From NCBI RefSeq assembly GCF_025148125.1, contig NZ_CP102267.1:2614501-2678500 (forward strand): a stretch of 64,000 nt of DNA, in the 5' to 3' direction. Positions 8,316 to 16,812 of this stretch are shown one piece after another. How positions within the stretch are numbered: position 1 is the stretch's first letter; the number at the start of each line of letters is the position of its first letter. The DNA comes from Blautia wexlerae DSM 19850. GTDB taxonomy: Bacteria > Bacillota > Clostridia > Lachnospirales > Lachnospiraceae. The notes under the pieces were generated by a model. The model had not been told where the DNA came from. It saw only the letters and a program-made list of their open reading frames with translations, and searched no databases. The translations under genes and the position numbers were made by a program.

Positions 8316-9761
8316 TTACTGATATATGTCCACCAATCCTGTTTTTAACATTGAATCTGAAAACTCATATGCAGCTCCATCACCGTTAAGATTCAGATAC
8401 ATATTATTCAAGTCATTCTCATTTACGATCCATGCCATATTCACCTGTATACTCTCACCAGGTTTTAATGAAGAAATATAGTTTCCTCCATTTCCATAAT
8501 CCTCTGATATACTGTTGTATGTCATTTCAGCTGTACGTGCAACACCATCCCATATAACACGATCGTAGTCATCTCCGGACGGTTCTGTCGGATCGTAAAT
8601 TTGATATGATCCATCTTCATGGTCCATCAACAGCAATGTACCAATATAAAGCATATGGTTAATTTCTTCATCTGACTTATTGGTATAAGTAACTGTCGCA
8701 TAGACGAGCTTTTGTTTCACACTTTCTGTTTTTACAATCTCATCCACTGAATCAATGCCATTACCGGACTTAATATAAGACAGCGTATTATTTACTAAAT
8801 TTCCATCAGTTCCAACTGCATCAGTCCATTCTTCCGGCACATTATTCTGACCAAGCAGCTGCAGATTGTCCTCCACCTGAACAGCATCAACACAAACTGA
8901 AATTTTATCATTTTCAATATAGTTGCCATCTCTGTCTTCACCAGATGCTGATATATCAAACACTTCACCAATCTGATGCATTAGCAATTTATTATCTGCA
9001 ATAGAAGTCATCACTGCTTCTCCCGATGATTCTTCAGGGGATACCATTTCGCTCCACGTATACAAACCAGCGGTTTCAATCATTGTATCATTTTCAGTGA
9101 TTACAAGGTTTTCTACCACTTTAATGGCATCCTCTTTTGAAATATCATCACCGATATAAACAGTAATTACACGATATACATCTGGGCGAAGAAGGTAAAT
9201 CCTTTGATTAAAAGATCCATCCTCTGCCAGGTCATTATATTTAAGATATACACCTTCATAATTGCCAAAAGTTCGTTCCTCACAGTCAACAACATTCTTA
9301 TCTTGCATTACTTTGCTCAAATCATCCTCGTCTAAAAGCACAGATGCAAAGCTGAATCCTCCGGTTCGATCATGCTCAGGATATTCCAGATGAAATTCAT
9401 CAATCCATTCCATTCCTTCTGGAATATATCCTGCTGAGATATCTATATCATGAATTCTTTCAGGAAGATTAATTTTCCCTGTGCTGCCATCCGCCTTAAT
9501 TCCCGTTACGATACTGTAGGCTCCTTGTTTTTCTAAAAACATATGATATAATTTGGTACCTGCATAGACTATGGTCGATGTAGCCAATACACATACGGCT
9601 ATTGCTGCAACCACTCTGGCACCTGTCCATTTTTTCACTCTCCTTGTCTGAATATTAACCACCTTCGTGTCCTGTAGCTGTTTTTTCACTTCGCTTTGGA
9701 TCATCGTGTGGATGAACTCCGGAGTTTCAGGAATATCTTTTTTCATATCTTCTAACCTCAT
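8316..9761 (-). CDS. membrane-anchored anti-sigma factor, DUF4367-like
   Basis: Partner of the ECF sigma factor upstream. Residues 1-50 are cytoplasmic and would bind sigma, about 51-70 form one membrane helix (GARVVAAIAVCVLATSTIVY), and the long extracellular part includes ISAGYIPEGMEWIDEF, the Y-x-P-x-G pattern typical of DUF4367. Its ATG overlaps the sigma gene stop (ATGA, 9758-9761), a classic translational coupling. The C-terminal half, about residues 230-481, has no recognised domain. The signal sensed is unknown. The gene ends three bases before a permease remnant. Confidence 0.85.
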   Translation of the reverse strand: MRLEDMKKDIPETPEFIHTMIQSEVKKQLQDTKVVNIQTRRVKKWTGARVVAAIAVCVLATSTIVYAGTKLYHMFLEKQGAYSIVTGIKADGSTGKINLPERIHDIDISAGYIPEGMEWIDEFHLEYPEHDRTGGFSFASVLLDEDDLSKVMQDKNVVDCEERTFGNYEGVYLKYNDLAEDGSFNQRIYLLRPDVYRVITVYIGDDISKEDAIKVVENLVITENDTMIETAGLYTWSEMVSPEESSGEAVMTSIADNKLLMHQIGEVFDISASGEDRDGNYIENDKISVCVDAVQVEDNLQLLGQNNVPEEWTDAVGTDGNLVNNTLSYIKSGNGIDSVDEIVKTESVKQKLVYATVTYTNKSDEEINHMLYIGTLLLMDHEDGSYQIYDPTEPSGDDYDRVIWDGVARTAEMTYNSISEDYGNGGNYISSLKPGESIQVNMAWIVNENDLNNMYLNLNGDGAAYEFSDSMLKTGLVDIYQ

Positions 9762-10246
9762 ACTGTCAACTCCTCACTTTCCTGTAAATTACGCTTAAGC
9801 TTTCCCCGTGCTCTGGCAAGTCTTTTTTGAACTGCTCCCTCGGTTATCTCAAAAATCTGCGCAATCTCTTTTATGTTGAAATCCTCAATATAGTACAGAA
9901 TAACTGGCATTCGTAATTCTTCTTTCAAAGAATTTACGGCTCTGTACAAGTCGCTATAGTCAGTTCTCTGATCTGTCTCAATTTCTGTCATTTCACTCAT
10001 CCCTTCCAAAGAAACAAGTTTACTCGACTTTCTCAAAAGAGTATAACACTCATTGATCAATATACGAATCAACCAAGTCTTGGCATATTTGTCATTTCTC
10101 AAAGTTCCAATCTTTGAAAATGCCTTAACAATCGTTTCCTGAATAGCATCCGCACAATCTTGATCGTTAATTAAAATTGTTTTGGCAGTAGAATACAATT
10201 GTCTCTCTGAATTGAGAATCAACGTCCCTAATTCTTCTTTGGTCAC
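9758..10246 (-). CDS. ECF RNA polymerase sigma factor (sigma-70 family)
   Basis: A 162-residue extracytoplasmic-function sigma factor. Region 2 is seen in DCADAIQETIVKAFSKIGTL and TWLIRILINECYTLLRK; region 4 in LPVILYYIEDFNIKEIAQIF-type sequence followed by EGAVQKRLARARGKLKR. The start is GTG at 10246, preceded by AAGGTGGTG. It is translationally coupled to the anti-sigma gene behind it. An inverted, broken paralogue of its region 2 lies on the opposite strand 160 bp upstream. Such pairs usually regulate their own operon and envelope or antibiotic responses. Confidence 0.93.
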   Translation of the reverse strand: MTKEELGTLILNSERQLYSTAKTILINDQDCADAIQETIVKAFSKIGTLRNDKYAKTWLIRILINECYTLLRKSSKLVSLEGMSEMTEIETDQRTDYSDLYRAVNSLKEELRMPVILYYIEDFNIKEIAQIFEITEGAVQKRLARARGKLKRNLQESEELTV

Positions 10247-10404
10247 TTTAACACCACCTTCTTTAGCCGGTCGGCAATTTTCATTTACATAGATTAGACG
10301 TACAGCTTTTCAAAATATCCCCAAATAAACTTTATTTTTTTATAATAGAGGAAATAAATCTTTCCCCTCTGTTGACATTATACACCTGTCTTACTTCTTA
10401 CCCA

Positions 10405-10665
10405 TATACAATTGTGAAGGCTTTTTCCAACGTCGGTACATTAAAAAACGATAACTATGCCCGGACCTGGTTAATCCGTATCTTAATCAACGAATGTTAC
10501 AGCCTTGTGCGTAAATCCAGTAAATTTATCCCATTGGAAAATCTAGCTGACAGACAGGAGCCGGAAGCATCAACGGTATCCAAACAGATTTTGGCTTTTT
10601 GCACAACATCAAAATCAAAGAAAGAGCTTGCAGCATTTTGCGGCTTCAAAGATTTAAGAAACTTC
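10405..10665 (+). pseudogene. chimeric gene debris: ECF sigma region 2 fused to a helicase-type C-terminal fragment
   Basis: The first 55 or so codons (IVKAFSNVGTLKNDNYARTW, then LIRILINECYSLVRKSSKF) closely match the intact sigma factor at 9758-10246 but lie on the opposite strand. In the same frame the sequence switches to VSKQILAFCTTSKSKKELAAF and CGFKDLRNF, which resembles the C-terminal winged helix of AAA-4/RecG-like putative helicases. Neither piece has its own start, and regions 1 and 4 of sigma are absent. The open frame runs on into the hairpin at 10671 and has no biological meaning beyond that point. These are fused remnants of two genes. Confidence 0.7.
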
Positions 10666-10670
10666 ATTTT

Positions 10671-10731
10671 GAATAAACAAAGGAGCAGGGCATTGGGTAG
10701 CATCCCCATTGTCCTGCTTCTTTGTTTATTC
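10671..10731. repeat. long imperfect inverted repeat, 27-bp arms
   Basis: The left arm begins GAATAAACAAAGGAGCAGGG and the right arm is its reverse complement with three mismatches in 27; the loop is about seven bases. The stop of the BlaR1-like gene lies in the right arm, so it may be that gene's terminator, but it is far longer than usual and lacks a clean T-run. A miniature mobile sequence is the alternative. Confidence 0.7.
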
Positions 10732-12384
10732 TGTATAGATGTTCCCATTCTCATCCGTCCAAGTGCCATCACCATTGTCTGTGTATCCGACCCCATCTGC
10801 GTCACAATAGTAATAATCTCCGTTTGTTGTTTCTTTTACAGTAACGGTACCGTTACTGCCCTGGAGTTCATGCTGTTCCAGTTGGTTTCCGGAATAATAA
10901 TCTTCGTCATTCCAGGTACGATATGAATTGCCATTAGCATCTGCCCAGTTTCCATCTCCCTGATAACTGTATCGGCTCCCATAATCATCAGAATAGGTCC
11001 CATCTCCGTTATCGTAAAGAACTCTGGATTCTTCATCTCCTCCACCCGGTGCTACAATTGATGCTACACCGGAAGCAGTAGTGAATCCACTGGTATATGG
11101 TACGCCTGCTGGCAGATTCTCATAAGATGAAACAGACTCGTTGTTGTCAGAGGTAATTCCATCATCGGTCGTTTCACTTACCTGTCCGCTGTTTTCCATA
11201 GCAGGTTCATCGTTTGTTTCCGCATCTGCTTTTTCCTCTTCGTCTACAGAATCCTCTGTATCTGCATTCTCTGTCACCCCTCCTTCGCCCTGTGTTTCAG
11301 CATCTTTCTGCATAGTTACCATTTCAGAAAACGGTGCATAATCCGGTACATTATTTTTCTCTGAATCTGCATTTTTTTCAATACCAGACTTCTCCGTCTC
11401 TACTGAAACTGTATCTGTCCCGGCAGAAACATTAAATACCAGATTACCGCCTGCAAGCAGCAACGTCACAAGAATTCCCGGAAGAATTCCTCTGCGAAGC
11501 TTCCGAATGTTCACCATATACAGAATCCGATCTTTAAACACCATTTCGCTGTCATTAAGACTTGCTGACACATATGGAATCTGATTTTCCATGGCCACTG
11601 TCCTGAGAAGCAGCTGTCGATATAATTTATGTTCTTTTTTATTAACTCTGCGAACAACTGCTGTATCACACAGATTCTCAATATCCTTATCCGCTTCTTT
11701 CAGCATGATAAGAAGAAAGGGATTGAACCAGTATATCGATGCACAGATTCGAAGGAGCATCTTATACCAGAGATCCCGATGACAGTAATGTGTAAGTTCA
11801 TGGTAAAAGATAAGTTTTCTTTCTTCTGCTGAATACCCGGTTGCTGGTAGATACAATTTTGTATGAAAAAGTCCCGCAAGAAGCGGTGTGGTAAGACCTG
11901 CGTTTTGCCTGAGCTCCGGTCTTCTGCGTACGTGCTTCTTTTGACATGCTGCACGGTACATCTGAATACCCACCGTATCACTTACCTGCAGACTCATCCG
12001 TTCCAGATTCCTTATAGAAAAATAATATGCCAGCAATTCTCCTGTCAGTTTAAGTACCGCTACACTCAGCCAGACAGCAACAAAAATCACAGCCACAATT
12101 CCCAGCCATTTATCTGATTCGTACCTGACAGTTCTCTTTTGTTCCGGGATTTCTGTCAGATTTTTCATGTCATTGCTCGCAGATGATACGGTTTCTGTTA
12201 TCTTCTGACTTTCCTCTGGTCTGACTGCGTAATCCGTTATCTTCGGGTTTTGCGTATTCTGTTGACTGCTTCTAAGTACTTTGAAATCCACCAGTGCCAG
12301 ATTCTCCGGAAGGCGCACCGGAACACAAAGGCTTATCGTAATCAACAGCCAGATAAAGTACTTCCATCTCGCTGATACACGTCC
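10726..12384 (-). pseudogene. BlaR1-like M56 metallopeptidase sensor, N-terminus removed by an insertion sequence
   Basis: M56 proteins are membrane zinc peptidases that sense antibiotics and cleave a repressor. The zinc motif is intact (YHELTHYCHRD), followed by the second acidic site EADKDIENLCDTAVVRR. Membrane helices are seen at ARWKYFIWLLITISLCV, GIVAVIFVAVWLSVAV and the C-side GILPGILVTLLLAGG. The first helix is missing because element A starts at about 12385. The frame stays open into the element, to an ATG at 12540 without a ribosome site. The extracellular tail holds three GDG repeats (NGDGTYSDDYG, QGDGNWADANGN, NGDGTWTDENGN) instead of a penicillin-binding domain. No BlaI-type repressor gene is present. 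Probably inactive. Confidence 0.75.
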
Positions 12385-12530
12385 TGTGACATGCTCCCAC
12401 CACTTAAATCTTACGATTTTGAAGTGGGGGCTTCCTGCTCGATTGCCCTTTAGGGCAAAGCTAAAACAGGCTATCCCCGCGTATCCTGCGGTTTTATTTT
12501 TTATTCGGATACGGATCTTTTTCTGTGCCG

Positions 12531-13628
12531 TCAGGCACATTCTTTATAAAGTCTTTTTCCTTCTTCCCGGATATTGACTGCCGCATTCACATCCCGGTCC
12601 ATCCGGTTTCCACACTCACAGACATACTCTCTATCCGACAATGCCAGTTCCTTTTTCTTATGTCCGCATACACTGCAGATCTTGCTGGATGCAAAATAAC
12701 GGTCTACTTTTATAAGATTCTTTCCACGCTCTTCCAATTTGTATCCCAGCATGGACAGGAACTGCCCGTACCCATTATCCTGCACGCCCTTTCCAAGATG
12801 CAGGCCTCCGGACATGCCCTTCAGGTTCAGATCTTCTACACATACCGCATCATATCTTTCTGCAAGCCCCCTGCTGAGTTTATGCTGGAAATCTTTTCTT
12901 TGGTTCTTTATCTTTTCATGGCACAGCGCTACTCTCTTCTTCTGTTTCTGATAATTCCTGCTTCCTTTTTCACAGTGGGAGAGTTTCCTCTGTTCCCTTA
13001 CAAGTTTTTTCTCTGCTTTCCTGTAAAACATAGGATACCCGGCTCTTTCCCCTGTGGAAAATACACACATTCCCCGCATGGCAAAATCGATCCCAAGGAA
13101 TTTTTCTGCCGGACTTTTTTCCACTGTTTGGCTCTCACAGTAGAACAAAAGACTTGCAAAATATTTTCCGGATGGCTCACGGCTCACAGTTACAGACTTC
13201 AGTTCCCAGTCTGACGGGATCTGCCGGTGGAATTTTATCTTTATGGCAGACATCTTTGGAAGCTTCAGATGGGTATCCTGCAAAAAGATATTCCCGTTTA
13301 CTGCATTGGTCGTATAGGAATTTCCTGCACGTTTTTTTGATTTATAGCGTGGAAATCCGCAGGATGGTTCCCGGAAAAACTTCCGGAACGCACTTTCCAG
13401 ATGCAGCTGCACATTCGCCAGGGCCAGGGAGTCCACCTCTTTCAGCCAGGGGTATTCCTTCTTATATCCGGCCGGTGTGTTCCTGAGCATCTTTTTTTCT
13501 TTCTGATAATAGCTGATCTTATCCGCCAGCATCTGGTTATAAATAAAGCGGCTGCAGCCGATTGTTTTCTCTATCTGGACTCTCTGCTCTTTATTTGGAT
13601 AGATTCTTATTTTTACGGCGCGGTTCAT
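12531..13628 (-). CDS. tnpB: RNA-guided endonuclease TnpB family protein
   Basis: Full-length TnpB of about 365 residues. The N-terminal helix-turn-helix part reads AVKIRIYPNKEQ and CSRFIYNQML. RuvC catalytic residues are seen in FLGIDFAMRG (D), VCVEDLNLKG (E) and NRMDRDVNAAVNI (D), and the four-cysteine zinc finger in CSVCG and YVCECG. The ATG at 13628 was preferred to a GTG at 13637 because AAGGTGAG lies about seven bases upstream. It overlaps the end of the broken tnpA. In active relatives the guide is taken from DNA next to the tnpB-side end, here the BlaR1-like gene. Activity is inferred only from intact motifs. Confidence 0.92.
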   Translation of the reverse strand: MNRAVKIRIYPNKEQRVQIEKTIGCSRFIYNQMLADKISYYQKEKKMLRNTPAGYKKEYPWLKEVDSLALANVQLHLESAFRKFFREPSCGFPRYKSKKRAGNSYTTNAVNGNIFLQDTHLKLPKMSAIKIKFHRQIPSDWELKSVTVSREPSGKYFASLLFYCESQTVEKSPAEKFLGIDFAMRGMCVFSTGERAGYPMFYRKAEKKLVREQRKLSHCEKGSRNYQKQKKRVALCHEKIKNQRKDFQHKLSRGLAERYDAVCVEDLNLKGMSGGLHLGKGVQDNGYGQFLSMLGYKLEERGKNLIKVDRYFASSKICSVCGHKKKELALSDREYVCECGNRMDRDVNAAVNIREEGKRLYKECA

Positions 13629-13942
13629 TCTTCTCACCTTGACTTTCTATATACTGTCGTATCGTTTCAATCGGTGCCCCGCCTGCACTGAGCAGACAGA
13701 AGCTCTGGCTCCAGAATGCATCTTTCCAGAGTTTTTCTCTTATCTTGGGATACTCTTTTTTCAGCAGCCTGCTGCTGGCGCTTTTATAGGCATTGATGAA
13801 TTTACTGGGGTGCGATATACTCAAAGATCTCTTTTGCTCTTTCGGATATTTCGTCGTTCAGTACTTTTCTTCTGTATTTTATAACCATCACTAGATGATA
13901 GTATAACAGAAATACTGAATGAGAATTATGGTCTAATTCCAT
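13591..13942 (-). pseudogene. tnpA: TnpA transposase with the HUH region deleted
   Basis: The first part (MELDHNSHSVFLLYYHLVMV, then KYRRKVLNDEISERAKEIFE) runs into a stop at YIAPQ. The rest continues in another frame (SKFINAYKSASSRLLKKEY to IRQYIESQGEKN, including the catalytic tyrosine). Compared with the copy at 58959-59365, about 25 residues are missing between the halves, including the stretch with the HUH motif (DHVHV). Start ATG at 13942. A transposase without its HUH histidines cannot cut DNA, so this gene is dead. Confidence 0.85.
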
Positions 13943-14178
13943 TATATTTATCATCCTTTTTCTTATATCGACTGATATATATTTACGAACTAATTGTTCT
14001 TTTTTAGTATACTACATTAGGAAACGGAGAACAAGTGTTTCTTTTATAATATAGGGATTTTTTGAGCAGATATGCTCAGATGTGCAATTCATCTCACCAC
14101 CTGAAGGACGCCGCTGAAAAACTGTTTTTTCATACTATATACAGTGTCTCAAAGTTGATTGATGTACTTTATTTTTTG

Positions 14179-14400
14179 TTAATTTATACGCAAAAAGGAC
14201 TTTTTCAGTGGCCTTCCTGAAGAGGTGGGAGAATTCTTGCTACATTTGTTAAAAGGTGGAAAATCGTCACTTCCAATGATTATCTCTGGCATGTTTTCCT
14301 GTGAAAATGTACTTTTCTGTGTTGTAACTGAACATCCTGATATCAGTAATACCCCAAAAGCAAACAAAAACGGTATTACTGCCATGTACTTAGATTTCAT
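14179..14400 (-). pseudogene. truncated lipoprotein, start of a solute-binding protein
   Basis: 73 codons. A lipoprotein signal peptide with lipobox LISGC (AVIPFLFAFGVLLISGC) is followed by EIIIGSDDFPPFN, the opening strand of family 3 solute-binding proteins (normally about 250 residues more). The frame then continues with unrelated CSKNSPTSSGRPLKK and stops. GAGGT lies eight bases before the ATG, so the start is real, but the binding domain is gone. It sits between IS element A and a region of gene debris. A short secreted peptide could still be made. Confidence 0.6.
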
Positions 14401-14662
14401 GCTATGTACCTCAACAATTTTCTCTGATTTTTTTGGATTTTACGTCATTATAATAACTCTGTTCATACTGAATTTACATAAAAGATATAATACAAAACAT
14501 GCACAAAATTTTATATTTTTTACAAAGAACAGGTGATTTTTCAAGTGAATCATGTTATGTAAATTTCACTCAGAGTGGTGCTCCATCACTTTCACTCTGA
14601 AACTCCATCTTCATTTTTACTTGTGCCAGTTTTATTTCCGGTACTCCTTCAGAAATGGACAT
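14401..14662. other. intergenic debris, no intact gene
   Basis: About 260 bases, AT-rich. On the minus strand a frame of 30 codons reads MSISEGVPEIKLAQVKMKM and ends near 14568; it has no ribosome site and starts inside the run after the next terminator, so it is probably the tail of a lost gene. Nothing else was recognised. Confidence 0.4.
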
Positions 14663-14698
14663 AAAAAGCGCCATAGGTTTTTTCCAATGCCTATGGCG
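14663..14698 (-). terminator. rho-independent terminator of the CPBP-C39-two-component operon
   Basis: CGCCATAGG (14669-14677) pairs with CCTATGGCG (14690-14698); on the minus strand it is followed by CTTTTT. It lies 78 bases after the histidine kinase stop. The same nine-base stem occurs again at 21056-21082. Confidence 0.8.
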
Positions 14699-14775
14699 TG
14701 TAAATAATTTTCTACTCTGCGGATACCTTGTTTATGATTGTCTGCCTGAACAGGCATCTATGCCAACAGATTTCT

Positions 14776-16104
14776 CTATACTTTTGAAATTTTATGATAC
14801 TCTTTTTTCTCTGGAAAATACAAAACTATACAATAAGTTAAATCGTCTGCGTTAACTTCCATTCGCCCATCCATCTGCTCCATCATAATAGAAATATTCT
14901 GCAACCCAATCCCTGTTTTTTGATGCTCAGAATCAAACCTGGTAATACTATTTTGAATACTGATTCCTACTTCTTCATTCCCATAACAAAGCTGTATACA
15001 TACCTCATTTTCATGTTTTCCATATTTTTCAATATTAGAAATAATATTATTCATAATTCTGCCGATAAAATCTGTATTTATACATACAGATATCTGTCTC
15101 CACTCCAACCGATCTGTATTTACTTTAAAGCCTTCATATTCCAGTAAAGCACACAGTTCAGAAAGATAATCTCCAAAAGCACACATAATATCTTCTGCAG
15201 GTTCCAGTTCTATATGGTGTCGTGAATTTACAAAAAAATATTCAAACATCTGCTCCGACAAATCTCTGATCTGAAGTACACGATCAAAGGCTTTATTTAT
15301 ATATTCCTGAGTAACCGCACCTTCTTTTTGCTGCTTTTTTAGAATCTCAAGATATGCCATCAAACCAGTCAGAGGAGTACGCAGATCATGTGACATTCCT
15401 AACACCAGCTTCTCCTGTGCGCTCTTCAGGTCATACTCTATCTGCTCTTTTTTCACCAATGTTTGTCTCATATGTTCCAGTCCACTGGCTAACTGTGCAA
15501 TTTCATCTGTTCCCTGAACAGTTACATTCCCCTGCAAATTTCCTCTGCTGATTATATTTACCTCTTTCATAAGGCATTGTATATATTTTACATTCTCATA
15601 CATTCCGGATACAACAATTCCAATACACGCCGCGACTCCAAGTACAACAGAAAAGACCATCAATATGTTAAAATATTTATCCGCTGTTCCTTCATATATA
15701 TATACATCTGCCGTTCCATCCTTAAATGAAATTCTGTGGTACATTCTCCATGTCAGATTTGGTATTTCTCTGCTGCCATACATAATTTTACCGTTGTAGG
15801 AAATATCAAACAACAGCCATTTTCCCCTTGAAATCGTGAAGTCATCAATATTTCGTTCTGTACCCCATTTTTTCAACATTTTATAATCAGATGCACTCAA
15901 CTTATTTTGTGTGACATATTCCTGAAGTTCTTCTGCACGTTCTGTCTCTTCAGCATAAACATATCCTGTACGAAAGAAAAAGCGTTGCAGTAACCCCTTT
16001 CCCCCGAAATATGTCACGCTTAACACTAATAAACCTGCTAATAACCCCTGCATAAGATAGCAAATTATCTTGCCTGTCAAACTACTTCCGCAAATTTTAT
16101 CCAA
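14776..16104 (-). CDS. sensor histidine kinase
   Basis: 442 residues. Two membrane helices (LLAGLLVLSVTYFGG near residue 20-35; FNILMVFSVVLGVAACIGIV near 148-167) bracket an extracellular sensor of about 110 residues. A HAMP-like linker follows, then the phospho-acceptor histidine in GMSHDLRTPLTGLMAYLEI, the N box NNIISNIEKYG and a C-terminal GIGLQNI box. The usual DxGxG box is replaced by IQNSITRFDSEH, so ATP binding may be unusual. It overlaps the response regulator gene by eight bases and shares an operon with a CPBP protease and a C39-like peptidase. The signal is unknown; a cell-envelope or peptide signal is inferred from the neighbours. Confidence 0.9.
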   Translation of the reverse strand: MDKICGSSLTGKIICYLMQGLLAGLLVLSVTYFGGKGLLQRFFFRTGYVYAEETERAEELQEYVTQNKLSASDYKMLKKWGTERNIDDFTISRGKWLLFDISYNGKIMYGSREIPNLTWRMYHRISFKDGTADVYIYEGTADKYFNILMVFSVVLGVAACIGIVVSGMYENVKYIQCLMKEVNIISRGNLQGNVTVQGTDEIAQLASGLEHMRQTLVKKEQIEYDLKSAQEKLVLGMSHDLRTPLTGLMAYLEILKKQQKEGAVTQEYINKAFDRVLQIRDLSEQMFEYFFVNSRHHIELEPAEDIMCAFGDYLSELCALLEYEGFKVNTDRLEWRQISVCINTDFIGRIMNNIISNIEKYGKHENEVCIQLCYGNEEVGISIQNSITRFDSEHQKTGIGLQNISIMMEQMDGRMEVNADDLTYCIVLYFPEKKEYHKISKV

Positions 16105-16795
16105 GGCGATATCCCTTTCCCCATACGGTTTGAATCATCTTTGGCTTTTGTGGATCATCTTCGATTTTCATTCGTAATCTTCGGATATGCACCATAACAG
16201 TATTTCCAGATGAATATAAGAACGGCTCCTCCCACAAACTCTCATAAAGATTTTTTACCGAGAATACCTTTTTCGGGTTTTCCATCATAAGCAATAAGAT
16301 TCTGTATTCCATTTCTCTGAGACTGATTTCCTTTTCATTGCGGAATACCTCATTACATTGAGTATTCACTTTTACTTTTCCATATTCAATCCAATGTTCT
16401 TTTGTCTTCTCACCTTGTAATGTCTGACTATATACATGATATCTTCGTAGTAACGCTTTAACCCGGGCAAGAAGTTCCGCATACGAAAATGGTTTCACGA
16501 GATAGTCATCACCTCCTGCCATAAGTCCGAGTAATTTATCAGATTCCTGACTTTTGGCTGTCAGAAACAACACTGGAACATGTGAGATTTTTCGAATTTC
16601 TTCACAAGTTTTTATCCCGGATATTCCCGGCATCATAATATCAAGAATAACAAGGTCAATATCATCTGATACTTTTTTCAAACACTGATATCCATCCTCT
16701 GCTTCCTGAACAATATATCCCTCACCTTCAAGAAGTATCCTCACTCCTTCTCTAATTGCTGCATCATCTTCTACAACCAAAATATGATTATCCAT
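16097..16795 (-). CDS. response regulator, OmpR/PhoB family
   Basis: About 232 residues. Receiver domain with the acidic pocket in ILVVEDDAA, the phosphorylated aspartate in LVILDIMMPG and the conserved lysine in DDYLVKPFSYAELLARV. The C-terminal winged helix reads EISLREMEYRILLLM and HIRRLRMKIEDDPQ ending KGYRLG. The ATG at 16795 is preceded by GAAAGG at good spacing; longer in-frame starts reach into the C39 gene and were rejected. It is cognate to the overlapping kinase. The TTAACT repeats at 18519-18545 upstream of the operon are its likely binding site. Confidence 0.93.
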   Translation of the reverse strand: MDNHILVVEDDAAIREGVRILLEGEGYIVQEAEDGYQCLKKVSDDIDLVILDIMMPGISGIKTCEEIRKISHVPVLFLTAKSQESDKLLGLMAGGDDYLVKPFSYAELLARVKALLRRYHVYSQTLQGEKTKEHWIEYGKVKVNTQCNEVFRNEKEISLREMEYRILLLMMENPKKVFSVKNLYESLWEEPFLYSSGNTVMVHIRRLRMKIEDDPQKPKMIQTVWGKGYRLG

Positions 16796-16812
16796 TTTCA
16801 TCCTTTCGTCTT

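Larger units (their letters stand above)
12385..14035 (-). mobile_element. IS605-type element A (tnpB intact, tnpA deleted internally)
   Basis: The tnpB-side end begins TGTGACATGCTCCCACCACT and continues into a hairpin (CACTT / AAGTG flanked by C and G runs). The same end sequence is found at element B (57697), which fixes this boundary within a few bases. The tnpA-side end is uncertain, near 14.03 kb. It interrupts the BlaR1-like gene. Non-coding DNA between the tnpB stop and the end (12385-12530) is where IS605 guide RNAs are usually encoded. Because its tnpA is broken it could move only with help from another copy. Confidence 0.8.

Noticed and set aside
10372..10926. 184-codon open frame on the plus strand read as one gene
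   Set aside because: It joins sigma debris, helicase debris, a palindrome and the antisense of the BlaR1-like gene; no start site and no consistent protein.
12385..12540. N-terminal extension of the BlaR1-like protein into element A
   Set aside because: The extra residues come from the IS end, the ATG at 12540 has no ribosome site and overlaps the tnpB stop.
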